A stretch of DNA of 23,448 nucleotides, from contig JAAWCR010000044.1 of NCBI GenBank assembly GCA_022793355.1, positions 1 to 23,448 on the forward strand, read 5' to 3'. Below are positions 7,404-15,660 of this stretch, one piece after another (position 1 is the stretch's first letter; each line of letters begins with the position of its first letter). This DNA comes from Lawsonibacter sp. GTDB lineage: Bacteria; Bacillota; Clostridia; Oscillospirales; Oscillospiraceae. Made by a program: the position numbers and the translations under genes. Below the pieces are notes generated by a model. The model was not told the origin of the DNA, made no database searches, and worked only from the letters and a program-made list of their open reading frames with translations.

Positions 7404-8059
7404 TCCATCTGCTTTTCAGTGCCGGCATTTTTTTGCATGCAGTCTGACAGAGTCTTTAATTGATAATACATTGTCACTGCGCCGGGATCCAAATGCCCCA
7501 CCCCTTTGTCGGCCTGATAGCAAGCCCGGCCGCGTACCGCTTCCATCCGGGCGGTGCTTTCCATGCCCCGTTTGGCGCCCTGCTCCATTCGCTCAAGTGC
7601 TTTCCTTTCGTCTACGCCCTCGGTCAAAGCGGCCTTCAGTTCACTGGCTGCTGCATCCAATGTGTCGATCATGGTCTTCATGCCTGGACCAGAGTTTCCC
7701 CGCTTACAAATGCCCTCCAGCATAGCGGTAATCACTTGGCTGAGCCTGTTGATATCCAGATTATCAACATCTTCCATTATCTTCGACGCACTTAGATAGG
7801 CGCTGCCATACAGAACCCCTGAGGAACCACCGATGCCCTTCATCATCATCATGCCAATTTTTTTGAAGAGGTCTGCGTAAGAGATATTTTCCAGTTCCTG
7901 CCTGCTATCGACAATTTGCTGGAATCCCATATTCATATTGGCCCAGTGGTCTCCGTCTCCTGTAACGGCGTCCAGCTCAGTGATATAGTCTTTATTCTCT
8001 GCAATTAGCGCTGCGGCGCTTACACAGTAATCCACATAGTCTTTTACTGAAAATGTCAT
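7400..8059 (-). CDS. dhaL: Dihydroxyacetone kinase, ADP/ATP-binding subunit DhaL
   Basis: The nucleotide-binding subunit of a dihydroxyacetone-type kinase (219 residues from the preferred start). The Mg/nucleotide aspartates are in LDAVTGDGDHWANMNMGF (Asp30, Asp35, Asp37 in E. coli-like register). GGSSGVLYGSAYL and RGRACYQADKGVGHLDPGA are the other family blocks. Two deviations from the common family motifs are GDGDHW where GDGDHG is usual, and GPGMKTM where G-D-K-T-M is usual. An ATG at 8068 touches the ribosome site, so I prefer the ATG at 8059, nine bases after GTAGGAGG. It lies just downstream of dhaK and overlaps the MFS gene by four bases. Its phosphate donor is ATP, or a DhaM phosphoprotein encoded elsewhere. 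Confidence 0.88.
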   Translation of the reverse strand: MTFSVKDYVDYCVSAAALIAENKDYITELDAVTGDGDHWANMNMGFQQIVDSRQELENISYADLFKKIGMMMMKGIGGSSGVLYGSAYLSASKIMEDVDNLDINRLSQVITAMLEGICKRGNSGPGMKTMIDTLDAAASELKAALTEGVDERKALERMEQGAKRGMESTARMEAVRGRACYQADKGVGHLDPGAVTMYYQLKTLSDCMQKNAGTEKQME

Positions 8060-8078
8060 TGTGAGCATCCTCCTACGT

Positions 8079-9062
8079 TTAGCGCTTCAGGGCAGGGGTA
8101 TCACAAGGGGCGTCCAGGAGGAGCTTAAGCTCATCATCCAGCTTCAACAGACTGACCGAGCTGCCGGCCATTTCCAGAGAGGTCATAAAATTTCCCACAA
8201 AGGTGGAGTATACTTTTATCCCCTTCTCCTTCAGATAGTCCTGGACATCGTTTTCCAGAATGTACAGCTCCATCAGGGGCGTACCACCCAGACCATTGAT
8301 CATCAGAGCTGTTTCGCCGCCGGTGAAGTCATAGTCCGCCAAAATCTTGTCCACCAATATTCTGGCGATCTCTTGGGAGGGCCGCATAGCGGTGCGCTCC
8401 ACACCCGGCTCGCCATGGATGCCCATACCGATTTCAACCTCGTCTTCCGCCAGGACAAAGCCGGGCTTTCCAACACCGGGTAAAATACATGGCGTCATAG
8501 CAAAACCCATACTACGGACATTATCCGCCGCTTTCTGTGCAACCCGGGCCACCTCATCCAGACTTCCACCCTCTGCGGCCTTTGCCCCGGCACATTTATG
8601 CACAAATACGGTGCCTGCAATGCCTCTGCGGCCGGTGGAAAATGTACTGTCTGGCACGGCGACATCATCCCGTACTACCACGGCACGCACAGGGATGTTT
8701 TCCATCTCCGCCAGCTCCTGAGCCATTGTAAAGTTCATGATGTCTCCGGAATAGTTTTTGATGATAAGTAAAACGCCTTTTCCGGTATTTGCCAAATGAA
8801 TACCTTCCAGTACACGGTCTGGGCTGGGGGAGGCAAAAACATTGCCGGAGACCGCAGCGCTGAGCATGCCGGCGCCAACATAGCCTGCATGGGCCGGTTC
8901 ATGTCCGCTGCCGCCGCCGGAGACCAGCCCCACCTGATCCCCCTGGTTTCTTCGGCTGATCACTTCCACGCCGGGAGTATAGATCAGGGCAGGATAGGCT
9001 TTGGCAATGCCCTGGAGCATCTCTGATACCACATGCTCCGGTTGGTTGATAATTTTTTTCAT
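8079..9062 (-). CDS. dhaK: Dihydroxyacetone kinase substrate-binding subunit DhaK
   Basis: This subunit binds short-chain hydroxyketones covalently as a hemiaminal on a histidine and presents them to DhaL for phosphorylation. From the ATG at 9062 the protein is 327 residues and starts MKKIINQPEHVVSEM, colinear with E. coli DhaK. Key residues are His54 in GSGHEPAHAGYVG, Asp107 in IKNYSGDIMNF and the covalent His216 in GMGIHGEPG. The open frame continues upstream to 9230 and contains a good AAGGAG at 9140-9135 with no ATG nearby, so a non-ATG, N-terminally extended form cannot be excluded, but family length argues against it. No dhaM follows, so this is a two-gene kinase. In this operon the substrate may be a triose or tetrose fragment released from the imported compound (inference). 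Confidence 0.92.
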   Translation of the reverse strand: MKKIINQPEHVVSEMLQGIAKAYPALIYTPGVEVISRRNQGDQVGLVSGGGSGHEPAHAGYVGAGMLSAAVSGNVFASPSPDRVLEGIHLANTGKGVLLIIKNYSGDIMNFTMAQELAEMENIPVRAVVVRDDVAVPDSTFSTGRRGIAGTVFVHKCAGAKAAEGGSLDEVARVAQKAADNVRSMGFAMTPCILPGVGKPGFVLAEDEVEIGMGIHGEPGVERTAMRPSQEIARILVDKILADYDFTGGETALMINGLGGTPLMELYILENDVQDYLKEKGIKVYSTFVGNFMTSLEMAGSSVSLLKLDDELKLLLDAPCDTPALKR

Positions 9063-9159
9063 ACCCCGTTTTGGTGCGCTGACCCCGGCACCCAGGCTGT
9101 TCAGCCGAATGGTCCGCCGGGACCGGGCCGCACACTCCTTTCTTAAATTTTTCGCTGTG

Positions 9160-9867
9160 TCAGACGCCAAGATATGCCTTTCGAACCTCGTCGTTAGCGG
9201 CCAACTCTTTGCCTGTGCCAGAGAGCTCAATCGTGCCGTTGCTTAGGATATAGGCGCGGTCCGCCACATTGAGCGCGCGGGTCGCATTCTGCTCTATCAG
9301 CAGGATTGTAGTTCCTTCCGTGGAAATTTCCCGGATAATCTTATAAACCTCATCCACTACCACGGGAGCCAGGCCCAGAGACGGCTCGTCCAGCATTAAC
9401 AGCTTGGGCCTGGACATCAGCGACCGGGCGATGGCCAGCATCTGCTGTTCGCCGCCGCTCATCAGGCCGGCCTTCTGGTTTTTCCGCTCTTCCAGAATGG
9501 GGAATTTTTTATAATATTTTTTCAGGTCCTCCCGAATTCCGGCCCGGTCCGTCCGGGTATATGCCCCGGCCACCAGGTTCATCTCTACTGAGAGATCGGG
9601 AAAAACCATCCGCCCCTCCGGTGTGTGGGAAATTCCAAGTTTAACAATGGTATCCGCCTGCGCGCCGCCAATGGATTTCTCCTCAAACAGGATCTGCCCG
9701 TTGGTGGGTTTTACCAAGCCGGAGATTGTTTTCAGCAGGGTAGACTTCCCCGCGCCGTTATTTCCGATAATCGCAACAATCTCTCCCTGGTTTACGCTGA
9801 TGTTAACATTGTGAAGCGCCTGGATCGGGCCATAATAGACGTCAAGCTGCTGGACAGAAATCAACAT
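9160..9867 (-). CDS. livF: Branched-chain-type amino-acid ABC transporter ATPase LivF
   Basis: A 235-residue ATP-binding subunit of a HAAT-family importer. Walker A is GNNGAGKS, the signature is LMSGGEQQMLAIARSL and Walker B is LLMLDEPSLGL, followed by the IEQNA switch-histidine region (here Q-N, typical of LivF). The frame extends to 9939, but the start that fits LivF and the gene spacing is ATG at 9867, five bases from the livG stop. It works with LivG, LivH, LivM and LivK encoded in the same block. The ligand is probably not leucine but an amino-acid-like compound, judged from the catabolic genes around it. Confidence 0.93.
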   Translation of the reverse strand: MLISVQQLDVYYGPIQALHNVNISVNQGEIVAIIGNNGAGKSTLLKTISGLVKPTNGQILFEEKSIGGAQADTIVKLGISHTPEGRMVFPDLSVEMNLVAGAYTRTDRAGIREDLKKYYKKFPILEERKNQKAGLMSGGEQQMLAIARSLMSRPKLLMLDEPSLGLAPVVVDEVYKIIREISTEGTTILLIEQNATRALNVADRAYILSNGTIELSGTGKELAANDEVRKAYLGV

Positions 9868-9871
9868 TATA

Positions 9872-10633
9872 TCATCCCCCCAAATACGCTTCGATAACTT
9901 GTTTGTCGTTTTGAACCACTTCCGGCAATCCCTCAGCAATCTTGCGCCCGTGGTCCATTACGACGATCCGGTCTGACACCCGCATCATGACCTTCATATT
10001 ATGCTCGATTAGGATGATGGACAGCTTCTTCTGCGTTTTGATCTGCTGCACCAGTTCCATCAGCTCCTGCGCCTCCACACTGTTCATGCCGGCCAGCGGC
10101 TCATCCAGCAACAGCAGCTGGGGCTGACACATCAGCGCCCGGGCCAGCTCCACCCGCTTCTGCTGCCCGTAGGGCATACTTCCCACAATTTCGTTCTCAA
10201 AGCCCTCCAGGCCAACTATTTTTAGTGCTTCGGCAACCTGCTCTTCCGCTGTTTTCTCCTCGGCTTTAAAGCGCCGGGTATGGAGAAGATTGTCCAAAAA
10301 CGATGTTTTAATATTGTGGTCCTGGCCGATCAGTGCGTTTTCCTTTACAGTCAAAGCGTGGAATACCCGGAGATTCTGAAAGGTTCTGGCAATCCCCAGT
10401 CCAGCCATTTCATCAAGATTTCGGTTCGTAATATCCTGCCCGCAGTAGTAAAATTTCCCATCGGTGGGTTTGTATATGCCTGTCAACGCATTGAAAAACG
10501 TGGTTTTCCCTGAACCGTTTGGGCCAATAATACCCAGCGTTTGGTTGTCGTCTACATGCAATGAAACACCGTCTACCGCATGTACGCCGCCGAAATACAT
10601 CTTCACGTTCTGGGCTTCCAAAATATGTCCCAC
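9872..10633 (-). CDS. livG: Branched-chain-type amino-acid ABC transporter ATPase LivG
   Basis: The second ATPase subunit of the importer (253 residues). Walker A is GPNGSGKT, the Q-loop region is ARTFQNLRVF, the LSGGQ-equivalent is SMPYGQQKRVELARAL (the divergent PYGQQ form of LivG proteins), Walker B is LLLLDEPLAGM and the switch region is LIEHNM. It starts with GTG at 10633, six bases after AGGAGG. It follows the second small-protein cassette after a 52-base gap and is separated from livF by four bases. Confidence 0.93.
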   Translation of the reverse strand: MGHILEAQNVKMYFGGVHAVDGVSLHVDDNQTLGIIGPNGSGKTTFFNALTGIYKPTDGKFYYCGQDITNRNLDEMAGLGIARTFQNLRVFHALTVKENALIGQDHNIKTSFLDNLLHTRRFKAEEKTAEEQVAEALKIVGLEGFENEIVGSMPYGQQKRVELARALMCQPQLLLLDEPLAGMNSVEAQELMELVQQIKTQKKLSIILIEHNMKVMMRVSDRIVVMDHGRKIAEGLPEVVQNDKQVIEAYLGG

Positions 10634-10685
10634 AAAAACCTCCTCCTACCGTCTGTGTTGTTCCCGTCCTGTTGGACCGATAAGG

Positions 10686-11204
10686 TCAAAGCTTTCTGGC
10701 CAGTTCCAGTCCGGCCTGGAAATAAGCTTTATCCTTCCTGTGGATTGCCCGGCCCACGCCCCAAGGCATGTACTGATAGATCCACGCGTTGATGTTCATC
10801 AGATATCCGCGGTAGCTGTCCAGCAGAGCCGCCAGCTCCTTCGCCTCCAGGCTGTCCATCATACCGATAATCTCCTGGGAAAACTCATACTGCTTATACA
10901 GGCCGCAGAAGTGTCCAAACTCAGAGGGCTGCTGGATCCAGAACCGCACCATCTGGCACAGCTGCTCCCTGGTAAAGTTTCCGCTCTTCTCCAAGCGCAT
11001 AATGAACAGGCACCAGTCCGCGATGTAGCTCACGTCAGCGCCGCCGAAAAACCATGTTGTAAAAATCTGCCCGCCGTTGGCGACACCCGCGCCCCCTTTG
11101 GAGATGGAGTAACGAAATACGTCCAACACGTCCTGAGGCGGCACGAGGGTCGTCAATTCGATCTCAAAATCAATCTTTTTCTTCAATTCCTGCCAAGGCT
11201 TCAT
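10686..11204 (-). CDS. Helical protein D2 (cucumopine-synthase C-domain-like)
   Basis: A 172-residue, probably all-helical, cytoplasmic protein of no securely known function. It is the paralogue of the gene at 14677-15189: both have GGQIFTTWF/NQIFTTWF near residue 45, YIADWC at 60-65, GLYKQY/GLFKQY at 101-106 and the C-terminal N-I-N-x-W ... PWGVG motif (here 137-151). The whole family of four shares a W/F-x-E/Q-L-K start and this W-G ending. Size and position after a cyclophilin-like gene suggest the C-terminal helical-bundle half of a cucumopine/mikimopine synthase-like enzyme, here as a separate subunit. The upstream frame runs to 11303, but the ATG at 11204, two bases after the previous stop and behind GGAGG, is the right start. 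It is probably the partner of B2. Confidence 0.7.
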   Translation of the reverse strand: MKPWQELKKKIDFEIELTTLVPPQDVLDVFRYSISKGGAGVANGGQIFTTWFFGGADVSYIADWCLFIMRLEKSGNFTREQLCQMVRFWIQQPSEFGHFCGLYKQYEFSQEIIGMMDSLEAKELAALLDSYRGYLMNINAWIYQYMPWGVGRAIHRKDKAYFQAGLELARKL

Positions 11205-11206
11205 CT

Positions 11207-11650
11207 TCACTCCACCTCCGTAAGTTCTGTGACGATTGTCTTCTGCTCCCGCGTGGCGCTCTGCCACTGAAGCTTTGCGGCTTTGCGCAGCTGCGGTATA
11301 CACTCCGCCCGCACCTGTGCGATGGGAATATAGTCGCGGTCATCCACGCAGTCGTCATACTTCACCAATAATTCGGTGGTTGAGCCGAGCGAACCCAGCA
11401 GGCTGATACGTCCCACTGGAGCCTGTTGGAGGGATTCCATTTTCAGCTCTCCCTCTTCAAAATCAAAAGGAACCTTCTTCAGCTGGACAGCACGGCAGCG
11501 GAGAATCCGCCCGCCTATCATCTCGTGACCCTGAAGCGCCTTAACCGGCAGGTTTTCCATCAGCACATCCAAAATGGCCTGGTTTTCCGCAATGCCGTCG
11601 CACAGCACTTCGCAGTTTAACCCGGGCCAACGCATTTTCAAGCTTTTCAT
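11207..11650 (-). CDS. Cyclophilin-like small protein B2 (opine-synthase N-domain-like)
   Basis: A 147-residue protein, closely related to that at 15190-15642. Shared features are MRWPxLN at the N-terminus, ALQGHEMIGG/TVQGHEMVGG at about 38-47, APVGRISLL at 77-85, TELLVKYD (92-99), C-x-D-x-R-x-Y and KLQWQSAT near residue 130. Predominantly beta with N-L-P ... G ... P-V-G-R spacing, it resembles cyclophilin-like domains of the DUF3830/cucumopine synthase N-terminal type (recognition from memory, moderate certainty). His42 and Glu43 in the GHEM motif are conserved in both B copies and absent from both A copies, so B may be the catalytic type. The ATG at 11659 overlaps the AGGAG, so the ATG at 11650 is preferred. 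Order is A2-C2-B2-D2 with almost no gaps, implying a stoichiometric complex. Confidence 0.68.
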   Translation of the reverse strand: MKSLKMRWPGLNCEVLCDGIAENQAILDVLMENLPVKALQGHEMIGGRILRCRAVQLKKVPFDFEEGELKMESLQQAPVGRISLLGSLGSTTELLVKYDDCVDDRDYIPIAQVRAECIPQLRKAAKLQWQSATREQKTIVTELTEVE

Positions 11651-11668
11651 AGCTATCATCTCCTTCTT

Positions 11669-12193
11669 TCAGCGGACAAAACTTTCTATGTTCCGGCTGC
11701 CCATCTCCAAAAGCTCCTCTTTGCTGGGAATCCGGAAGGCCTGTCCCAGACCCCACTTCATGTAATGGTGATACCAGCCATTCATGCTGGAGCCGTAGAG
11801 ATAAAGCGAATTCAAAAGGCTCAGGATGTCCTGCTTGTCATCCATGGTTTTCAAGCTGCCTAAAACGCCTTGAGCAAAATCCGCATAGGTCTTCATGCCG
11901 CACAGCCTTACGGTAGACACCGCCTTGGGGAGCAGCGTGTTGGCCAGCTCCTTGATCTGTTCCGTTGTGTAGGAGGGAATGCTGCCCAATTTAATAATAT
12001 TGTAGACATAGTAACCGCCGATATAGCGAATCGCAGTGGCGCCCTCAAAGTCCGGTCCCAGCATCAATCCCTCGGTGCCCGCCCCGGTGTTCATAATATC
12101 AAACTTGAATACGCGCAGGATATCTTCCGGCGGCGCCCCCAGAATGCGGTCATTCTCCTCCTCAATGGCGGCTTGCAGCTCTTTCCAGTCCAT
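11669..12193 (-). CDS. Helical protein C2 (cucumopine-synthase C-domain-like)
   Basis: A 174-residue, mainly helical protein, paralogous to that at 15661-16182. Both begin MDWKELK/Q, have PEDILRVF at 22-29, a G-x-G-T-x-G-L-M-L-G-P loop at 37-47, GATA-x-RY at 51-57, and the C-terminal YLYGSS(I/M)N-x-W ... KWGL-x-QAF block at 131-153. It is more distantly related to the D proteins. The start is the ATG at 12193, behind AGGAGGGG and four bases after the A2 stop; the longer frame to 12244 would overlap A2. No catalytic motif that I recognise is present. It is probably the structural or active-site partner of the cyclophilin-like A2. Confidence 0.7.
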   Translation of the reverse strand: MDWKELQAAIEEENDRILGAPPEDILRVFKFDIMNTGAGTEGLMLGPDFEGATAIRYIGGYYVYNIIKLGSIPSYTTEQIKELANTLLPKAVSTVRLCGMKTYADFAQGVLGSLKTMDDKQDILSLLNSLYLYGSSMNGWYHHYMKWGLGQAFRIPSKEELLEMGSRNIESFVR

Positions 12194-12197
12194 ACGC

Positions 12198-12650
12198 TTA
12201 CCCCTCCTCATCCACAAATTCCACAATGATCGGCTTTTTCTCACACATGGTATTTTCCCAGAGCAGTTCGCCTACTTCGACCAGGATGGGCTTATCCTCC
12301 TCTATCACCTCGGCCCAAGTAACATAGGACATCGGTTCGGTCATCTGTCCAAATTTGCAACTGATATCCGCCACATTGCCGGTAGTCATGAAAAATGTCA
12401 TCCGGCCAATGGGCATCTGCACCACGTCCTCTACCCGGCGCTCCTCCTGAATCCAATCGCAGGCCACTTTTTTCATAGGTACGTTCAGCATAAACAGGGA
12501 TTTTCCGGCCACCACTGTCTCAGTCTGAAGGCAGGAAGTGGGAAGGTTTTTTACAAACCAGGAAAAAATCTCCTGGTTGTGGTCTATCGCTCTGACCCGT
12601 ACCTGTTTTCCCAGGCCCCTCCATCTCATAATAAATTGCTTTTCAGGCAT
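12198..12650 (-). CDS. Cyclophilin-like small protein A2 (opine-synthase N-domain-like)
   Basis: A 150-residue protein, paralogue of 16185-16637. The two share MRW at 8-10, DHNQEIFSWF/HHNRELFDWF near 23-32, NLPT-x-C-x-QT (35-43), M-x-KV-x-C-x-WIQE at 59-69, P-(I/V)-GR at 80-83, FFMT-x-G at 86-91 and TEPM-x-Y-x-TWA near 104-113. Compared with the B proteins it lacks the GHEM motif but has a conserved Asp/His-His-Asn stretch and the WIQE block. GGGAGG precedes the ATG by six bases. It is the first gene of the second cassette, 38 bases after livM. Cyclophilin-like fold is inferred from the family resemblance; function unknown, perhaps the non-identical half of a heteromeric Pictet-Spengler-type enzyme. 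Confidence 0.68.
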   Translation of the reverse strand: MPEKQFIMRWRGLGKQVRVRAIDHNQEIFSWFVKNLPTSCLQTETVVAGKSLFMLNVPMKKVACDWIQEERRVEDVVQMPIGRMTFFMTTGNVADISCKFGQMTEPMSYVTWAEVIEEDKPILVEVGELLWENTMCEKKPIIVEFVDEEG

Positions 12651-12688
12651 AATTAACCTCCCAGGCTTTTCGCCTAACTACATTTTGT

Positions 12689-13711
12689 TTACTTCACCGG
12701 TTCACACTTTTCCTTTCGGCGGCGAAGGAACTCCTTCATCTGCGCCTCAAATCCGCCTTTGCCGGCATAGGCCTTCGAGCCCAGCAGGCCCTGGGGCCGG
12801 AATAACATAAACAGGATCATAATCACGCCGCCTACGCCCACACGGTACACCGCAAGAGGGCGGATGATTTCCGGCATGATGGTAAAAAACGCTGCGCCGA
12901 CAATTGCACCGGGCATGCTTCCGAGTCCACCAATAATACACATCTGAAGAATCAGCAGAGACACATCGAACGTAAAATTTGTAGGTCCCACAAAGCCGAT
13001 GTAGTGCGCCATCAGACTGCCGGCCAGGCCCGCACAGAAGGTACCAATGCCAAATGACAGCACTTTATAACGGTTGATTTTGATTCCCACCGAACTGGCG
13101 CCAATCTCGTTATCCCGAACCGCCATAAAAGCGCGGCCGATTCTGGAATGGATCAAATTATTCAGAAACACATATATTAAGATGGTAACACCCAGGATCA
13201 GATAAAAATTACTGGCAGAGGACTGGAACTTAAACCCAAACAGGCTGGCGGCAGGAATACTGGGAATGCCGGCGGCGCCTCGGGTTAGGCTTGTCCAGTT
13301 GTTCAGGATGGCAGTAAAGATATTTGCAAAAGCAATGGTAATCAAGCTGAGAAAATCTGTCTCTACCCGCAGGCAAGGAATGGCAATCAGCACCCCCACC
13401 AGCGCGGCAATCAATCCACCGCCCAAAAAGCATACAAACCATGGAAGGTTCAGGTTTAGCGCCAGCAGTGCGGAAGCGTATGCACCCACACCGTAAAAGG
13501 CCGCCATACCCTGGTTCAGCATGCCAGTGTACCCGCAGATCAGCTGTTCACCCATAGTAATAATGGAGTAAATCATAATATTTGTGCCTACCCGGACAAT
13601 AATGCCCCCGGACACCTGTGGAAATACAACCAAAGCACCCAGAAAAACAGCCAGAAGAAGCTTCTTATTGGAGGCGGCTTTTTCTTTCAAATTATTAATA
13701 GTCATCATCAT
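12689..13711 (-). CDS. livM: Branched-chain-type amino-acid ABC transporter permease LivM
   Basis: An inner-membrane permease subunit (340 residues) with a string of hydrophobic segments. The family motifs GYTGMLNQGMAAFYGVGAY (about 60-78), AVRDNE-x-GASSVGI and GGLGSMPGAIVGA are present. It ends in a charged tail. Three consecutive ATGs (13711, 13708, 13705) lie at the start; the first overlaps the livH stop, and the weak AAAGGTG fits the second or third best. It pairs with LivH as the transmembrane channel. Confidence 0.93.
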   Translation of the reverse strand: MMMTINNLKEKAASNKKLLLAVFLGALVVFPQVSGGIIVRVGTNIMIYSIITMGEQLICGYTGMLNQGMAAFYGVGAYASALLALNLNLPWFVCFLGGGLIAALVGVLIAIPCLRVETDFLSLITIAFANIFTAILNNWTSLTRGAAGIPSIPAASLFGFKFQSSASNFYLILGVTILIYVFLNNLIHSRIGRAFMAVRDNEIGASSVGIKINRYKVLSFGIGTFCAGLAGSLMAHYIGFVGPTNFTFDVSLLILQMCIIGGLGSMPGAIVGAAFFTIMPEIIRPLAVYRVGVGGVIMILFMLFRPQGLLGSKAYAGKGGFEAQMKEFLRRRKEKCEPVK

Positions 13712-14601
13712 TACACCTTTTTCGCCTTCTTCTTGCCAAACAAGCCGGTGGGCTTGATCAGCAGAATGATCACAATGACGATATAACCGATCGCCTCTTT
13801 AAAGCCTGTACTGATATATCCGCCCGCAAAGGTTTCCGCCAATCCGAACAGAATACCGCCGAAAAAGGATCCATAAAATGTACCTACGCCGCCCAACATC
13901 GCCGCAGCCCAAGCTTTGATCGTCCCCCACATGCCCATGCTGATGGAGATGTTGTTATAATAGGAACAGTACAGCACCCCGCCGATTACACCCAAAAAGC
14001 CACCCATGGCATATACCATAGGGATGATTTTGTTGACTGGGATTCCCATCAGTGACGCAGTGTTGATGTCTTGCATGATGCACTGCGTCGCACGTCCGAG
14101 CTTTGTTTTTTCCATCACAAAGGTCAGCAGAAGCATCGCCGCAGCCGCCACTCCCAGTACCATCACCTGCTGGTACTGCACTCGGAAGCCGCCAATGTTA
14201 AACGCCGCATTCCGGGAGATCAGCGCCGGGAAAGACAGCATCTCCGCTCCCCAGGTTACCTGGGCAATGGTCCGCAGCACAAAGGCCGCTCCCAGTGCAC
14301 TTATCATTGGTACGATTCGGTTGGCTCCCCGGACTGGCCTGTATACAGTGCGCTCGATAATCATGCCAATCAGGCCCGCGGCGGCGGCGCCCAAAATAAT
14401 TGCCAAAATCATCGGCAGTCCGGCAGTAATAAAGGACAGGACAATAAATGTGCCAAAGACATACAAATCACCATGGGCAAAGTTGACCTGATAGAGCAGG
14501 CTGTATACCATGCTGTATCCCACGGCAATCATCGCATACATACTGCCCAAAGCAAGGCCGTTAATCAGCTGGCTCAAAAAATATTCTAACTCTGAACTCA
14601 T
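13711..14601 (-). CDS. livH: Branched-chain-type amino-acid ABC transporter permease LivH
   Basis: The second permease subunit (296 residues), with QLINGLALGSMYAMIAVGYS at the N-terminus, NFAHGDLYVFG (about 39-49), GIPVNKII in the coupling-helix region and AMLGGVGTFYGSFFGG near residue 235, all typical of LivH. AAAGGATG precedes the ATG at 14601. It is separated from D1 of cassette 1 by 75 bases and overlaps livM. Confidence 0.94.
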   Translation of the reverse strand: MSSELEYFLSQLINGLALGSMYAMIAVGYSMVYSLLYQVNFAHGDLYVFGTFIVLSFITAGLPMILAIILGAAAAGLIGMIIERTVYRPVRGANRIVPMISALGAAFVLRTIAQVTWGAEMLSFPALISRNAAFNIGGFRVQYQQVMVLGVAAAAMLLLTFVMEKTKLGRATQCIMQDINTASLMGIPVNKIIPMVYAMGGFLGVIGGVLYCSYYNNISISMGMWGTIKAWAAAMLGGVGTFYGSFFGGILFGLAETFAGGYISTGFKEAIGYIVIVIILLIKPTGLFGKKKAKKV

Positions 14602-14676
14602 GCTCTCATCCTTTCTGAGTCGGTTTTGCGGTCATTTTCAGGGAAACACCCGTTGCGGCTTCTCTGCCCGCCGCAC

Positions 14677-15189
14677 TTACTCACAAAGAGCCAGCGCCTC
14701 TTCATAATATTCCGCATTCTTACGCAGGAATGCGTATCCCACGCCCCAGGGAAAATAGTGGTACACCCACACATTAATATTTGCAATGTACGCCCGGAAC
14801 ACGGAGAGCAGCTCCACAAATTCCTGCCTGGTGAGGCTATCCATAATCTTGTCAATCTCTTTGATAAAGTAATACTGCTTAAACAGGCCGGCATACTCCG
14901 CAAAGTGTGAGGGCTGCAGGAACCAGAACCGCGCAATCCGGCACAGCGCCTCCATCGAATAGGACTCGTCATAAGACAGCTCGACCAGAAAATAGCACCA
15001 GTCCGCAATATACCCGCAGTCTTGGGTTCCGTAGAACCAAGTGGTAAAAATCTGGTTGTCCTGGGGGTAACCGCAGCCTGCCTTGCTGATTGCAAAGCGT
15101 ACCAGGTCTTTGACATCGCGATCCGGCTCCAGAATCGTCATAGCGACCTGCTCATTAATTTCCGCTTTTAATTGCGCAAATGTTTTCAT
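14677..15189 (-). CDS. Helical protein D1 (cucumopine-synthase C-domain-like)
   Basis: A 170-residue helical protein, the cassette-1 counterpart of D2. Visible blocks are NQIFTTWFYG at 45-54, YIADWCYF at 60-67, RFWFLQPSHFAEYAGLFKQY around 87-106, ELLSVFRAYIANIN at 126-139 and W-x-Y-H-Y-F-PWGVG at 141-151. It is rich in Trp, Tyr and Phe, as expected for a helical bundle around an aromatic pocket. Its ATG at 15189 directly follows the TAA of B1 with no gap, so B1 and D1 are probably made in equal amounts. No known enzymatic motif; same proposed role as D2. Confidence 0.7.
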   Translation of the reverse strand: MKTFAQLKAEINEQVAMTILEPDRDVKDLVRFAISKAGCGYPQDNQIFTTWFYGTQDCGYIADWCYFLVELSYDESYSMEALCRIARFWFLQPSHFAEYAGLFKQYYFIKEIDKIMDSLTRQEFVELLSVFRAYIANINVWVYHYFPWGVGYAFLRKNAEYYEEALALCE

Positions 15190-15642
15190 TTAGTTATCCT
15201 CCGACTCTGCAATAAACTCAACGACGATGGCCCGCTTGGATTGCGTGGCGCTCTGCCATTGTAACTTGCCCACTTTTTTCAGCGTCTCCAAGTCCCGGTC
15301 GGCAACCTTCGCCACTGGCACATAGCTGCGGAAGTCATCACAGGCGTCGTATTTGACCAGCATTTCCGTCATATTTCCCTGCGGAAACAGAAGGCTGATC
15401 CGGCCCACAGGTGCGTCCTTCATGGTCTCCTGCGTCAGCTTTGCCGCCGGAATATCAAAAAACCGCTTATTCATGACCACGGAACGGTTCCGAAGCATCC
15501 AGCCGCCCACCATCTCATGGCCCTGAACCGTTTTTATAGGCATATTTCCAAGAAAAATCCGCAGCGCCGCCTCATTTTCACCGCAGGATTCACAGTCTAC
15601 GCTGAGATTCAAATCGGGCCAACGCATTGTAAAATGTAACAT
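15190..15642 (-). CDS. Cyclophilin-like small protein B1 (opine-synthase N-domain-like)
   Basis: A 150-residue protein with MRWPDLNLSVDC at 6-17, NMPIKTVQGHEMVGGW at 33-48, DAPVGRISLLFPQGN at 76-90, TEMLVKYD at 92-99, FRSYVPVA near 104-111 and KLQWQSAT at 126-133. His42, Glu43, Arg81, Glu93 and Tyr98 are shared with B2 and are the best candidates for binding or catalysis. The mostly beta pattern and P-x-G-R segment fit a cyclophilin-like domain. GGGGAGG precedes the ATG at 15642. It sits between C1 and D1. Pairing with D1 would rebuild a ~320-residue cucumopine-synthase-like unit (inference). Confidence 0.7.
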   Translation of the reverse strand: MLHFTMRWPDLNLSVDCESCGENEAALRIFLGNMPIKTVQGHEMVGGWMLRNRSVVMNKRFFDIPAAKLTQETMKDAPVGRISLLFPQGNMTEMLVKYDACDDFRSYVPVAKVADRDLETLKKVGKLQWQSATQSKRAIVVEFIAESEDN

Positions 15643-15660
15643 TAGCTTTCCTCCCCTGGT

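Larger units (their letters stand above)
10686..12650 (-). repeat. Cassette 2 (A2-C2-B2-D2), paralogue of cassette 1
   Basis: Four small genes in the same order and orientation as 14677-16637, with each gene most similar to its counterpart in the other cassette. This indicates that a whole four-gene unit was duplicated (or acquired twice) and has diverged well at protein level, so it is an old duplication. Confidence 0.85.
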
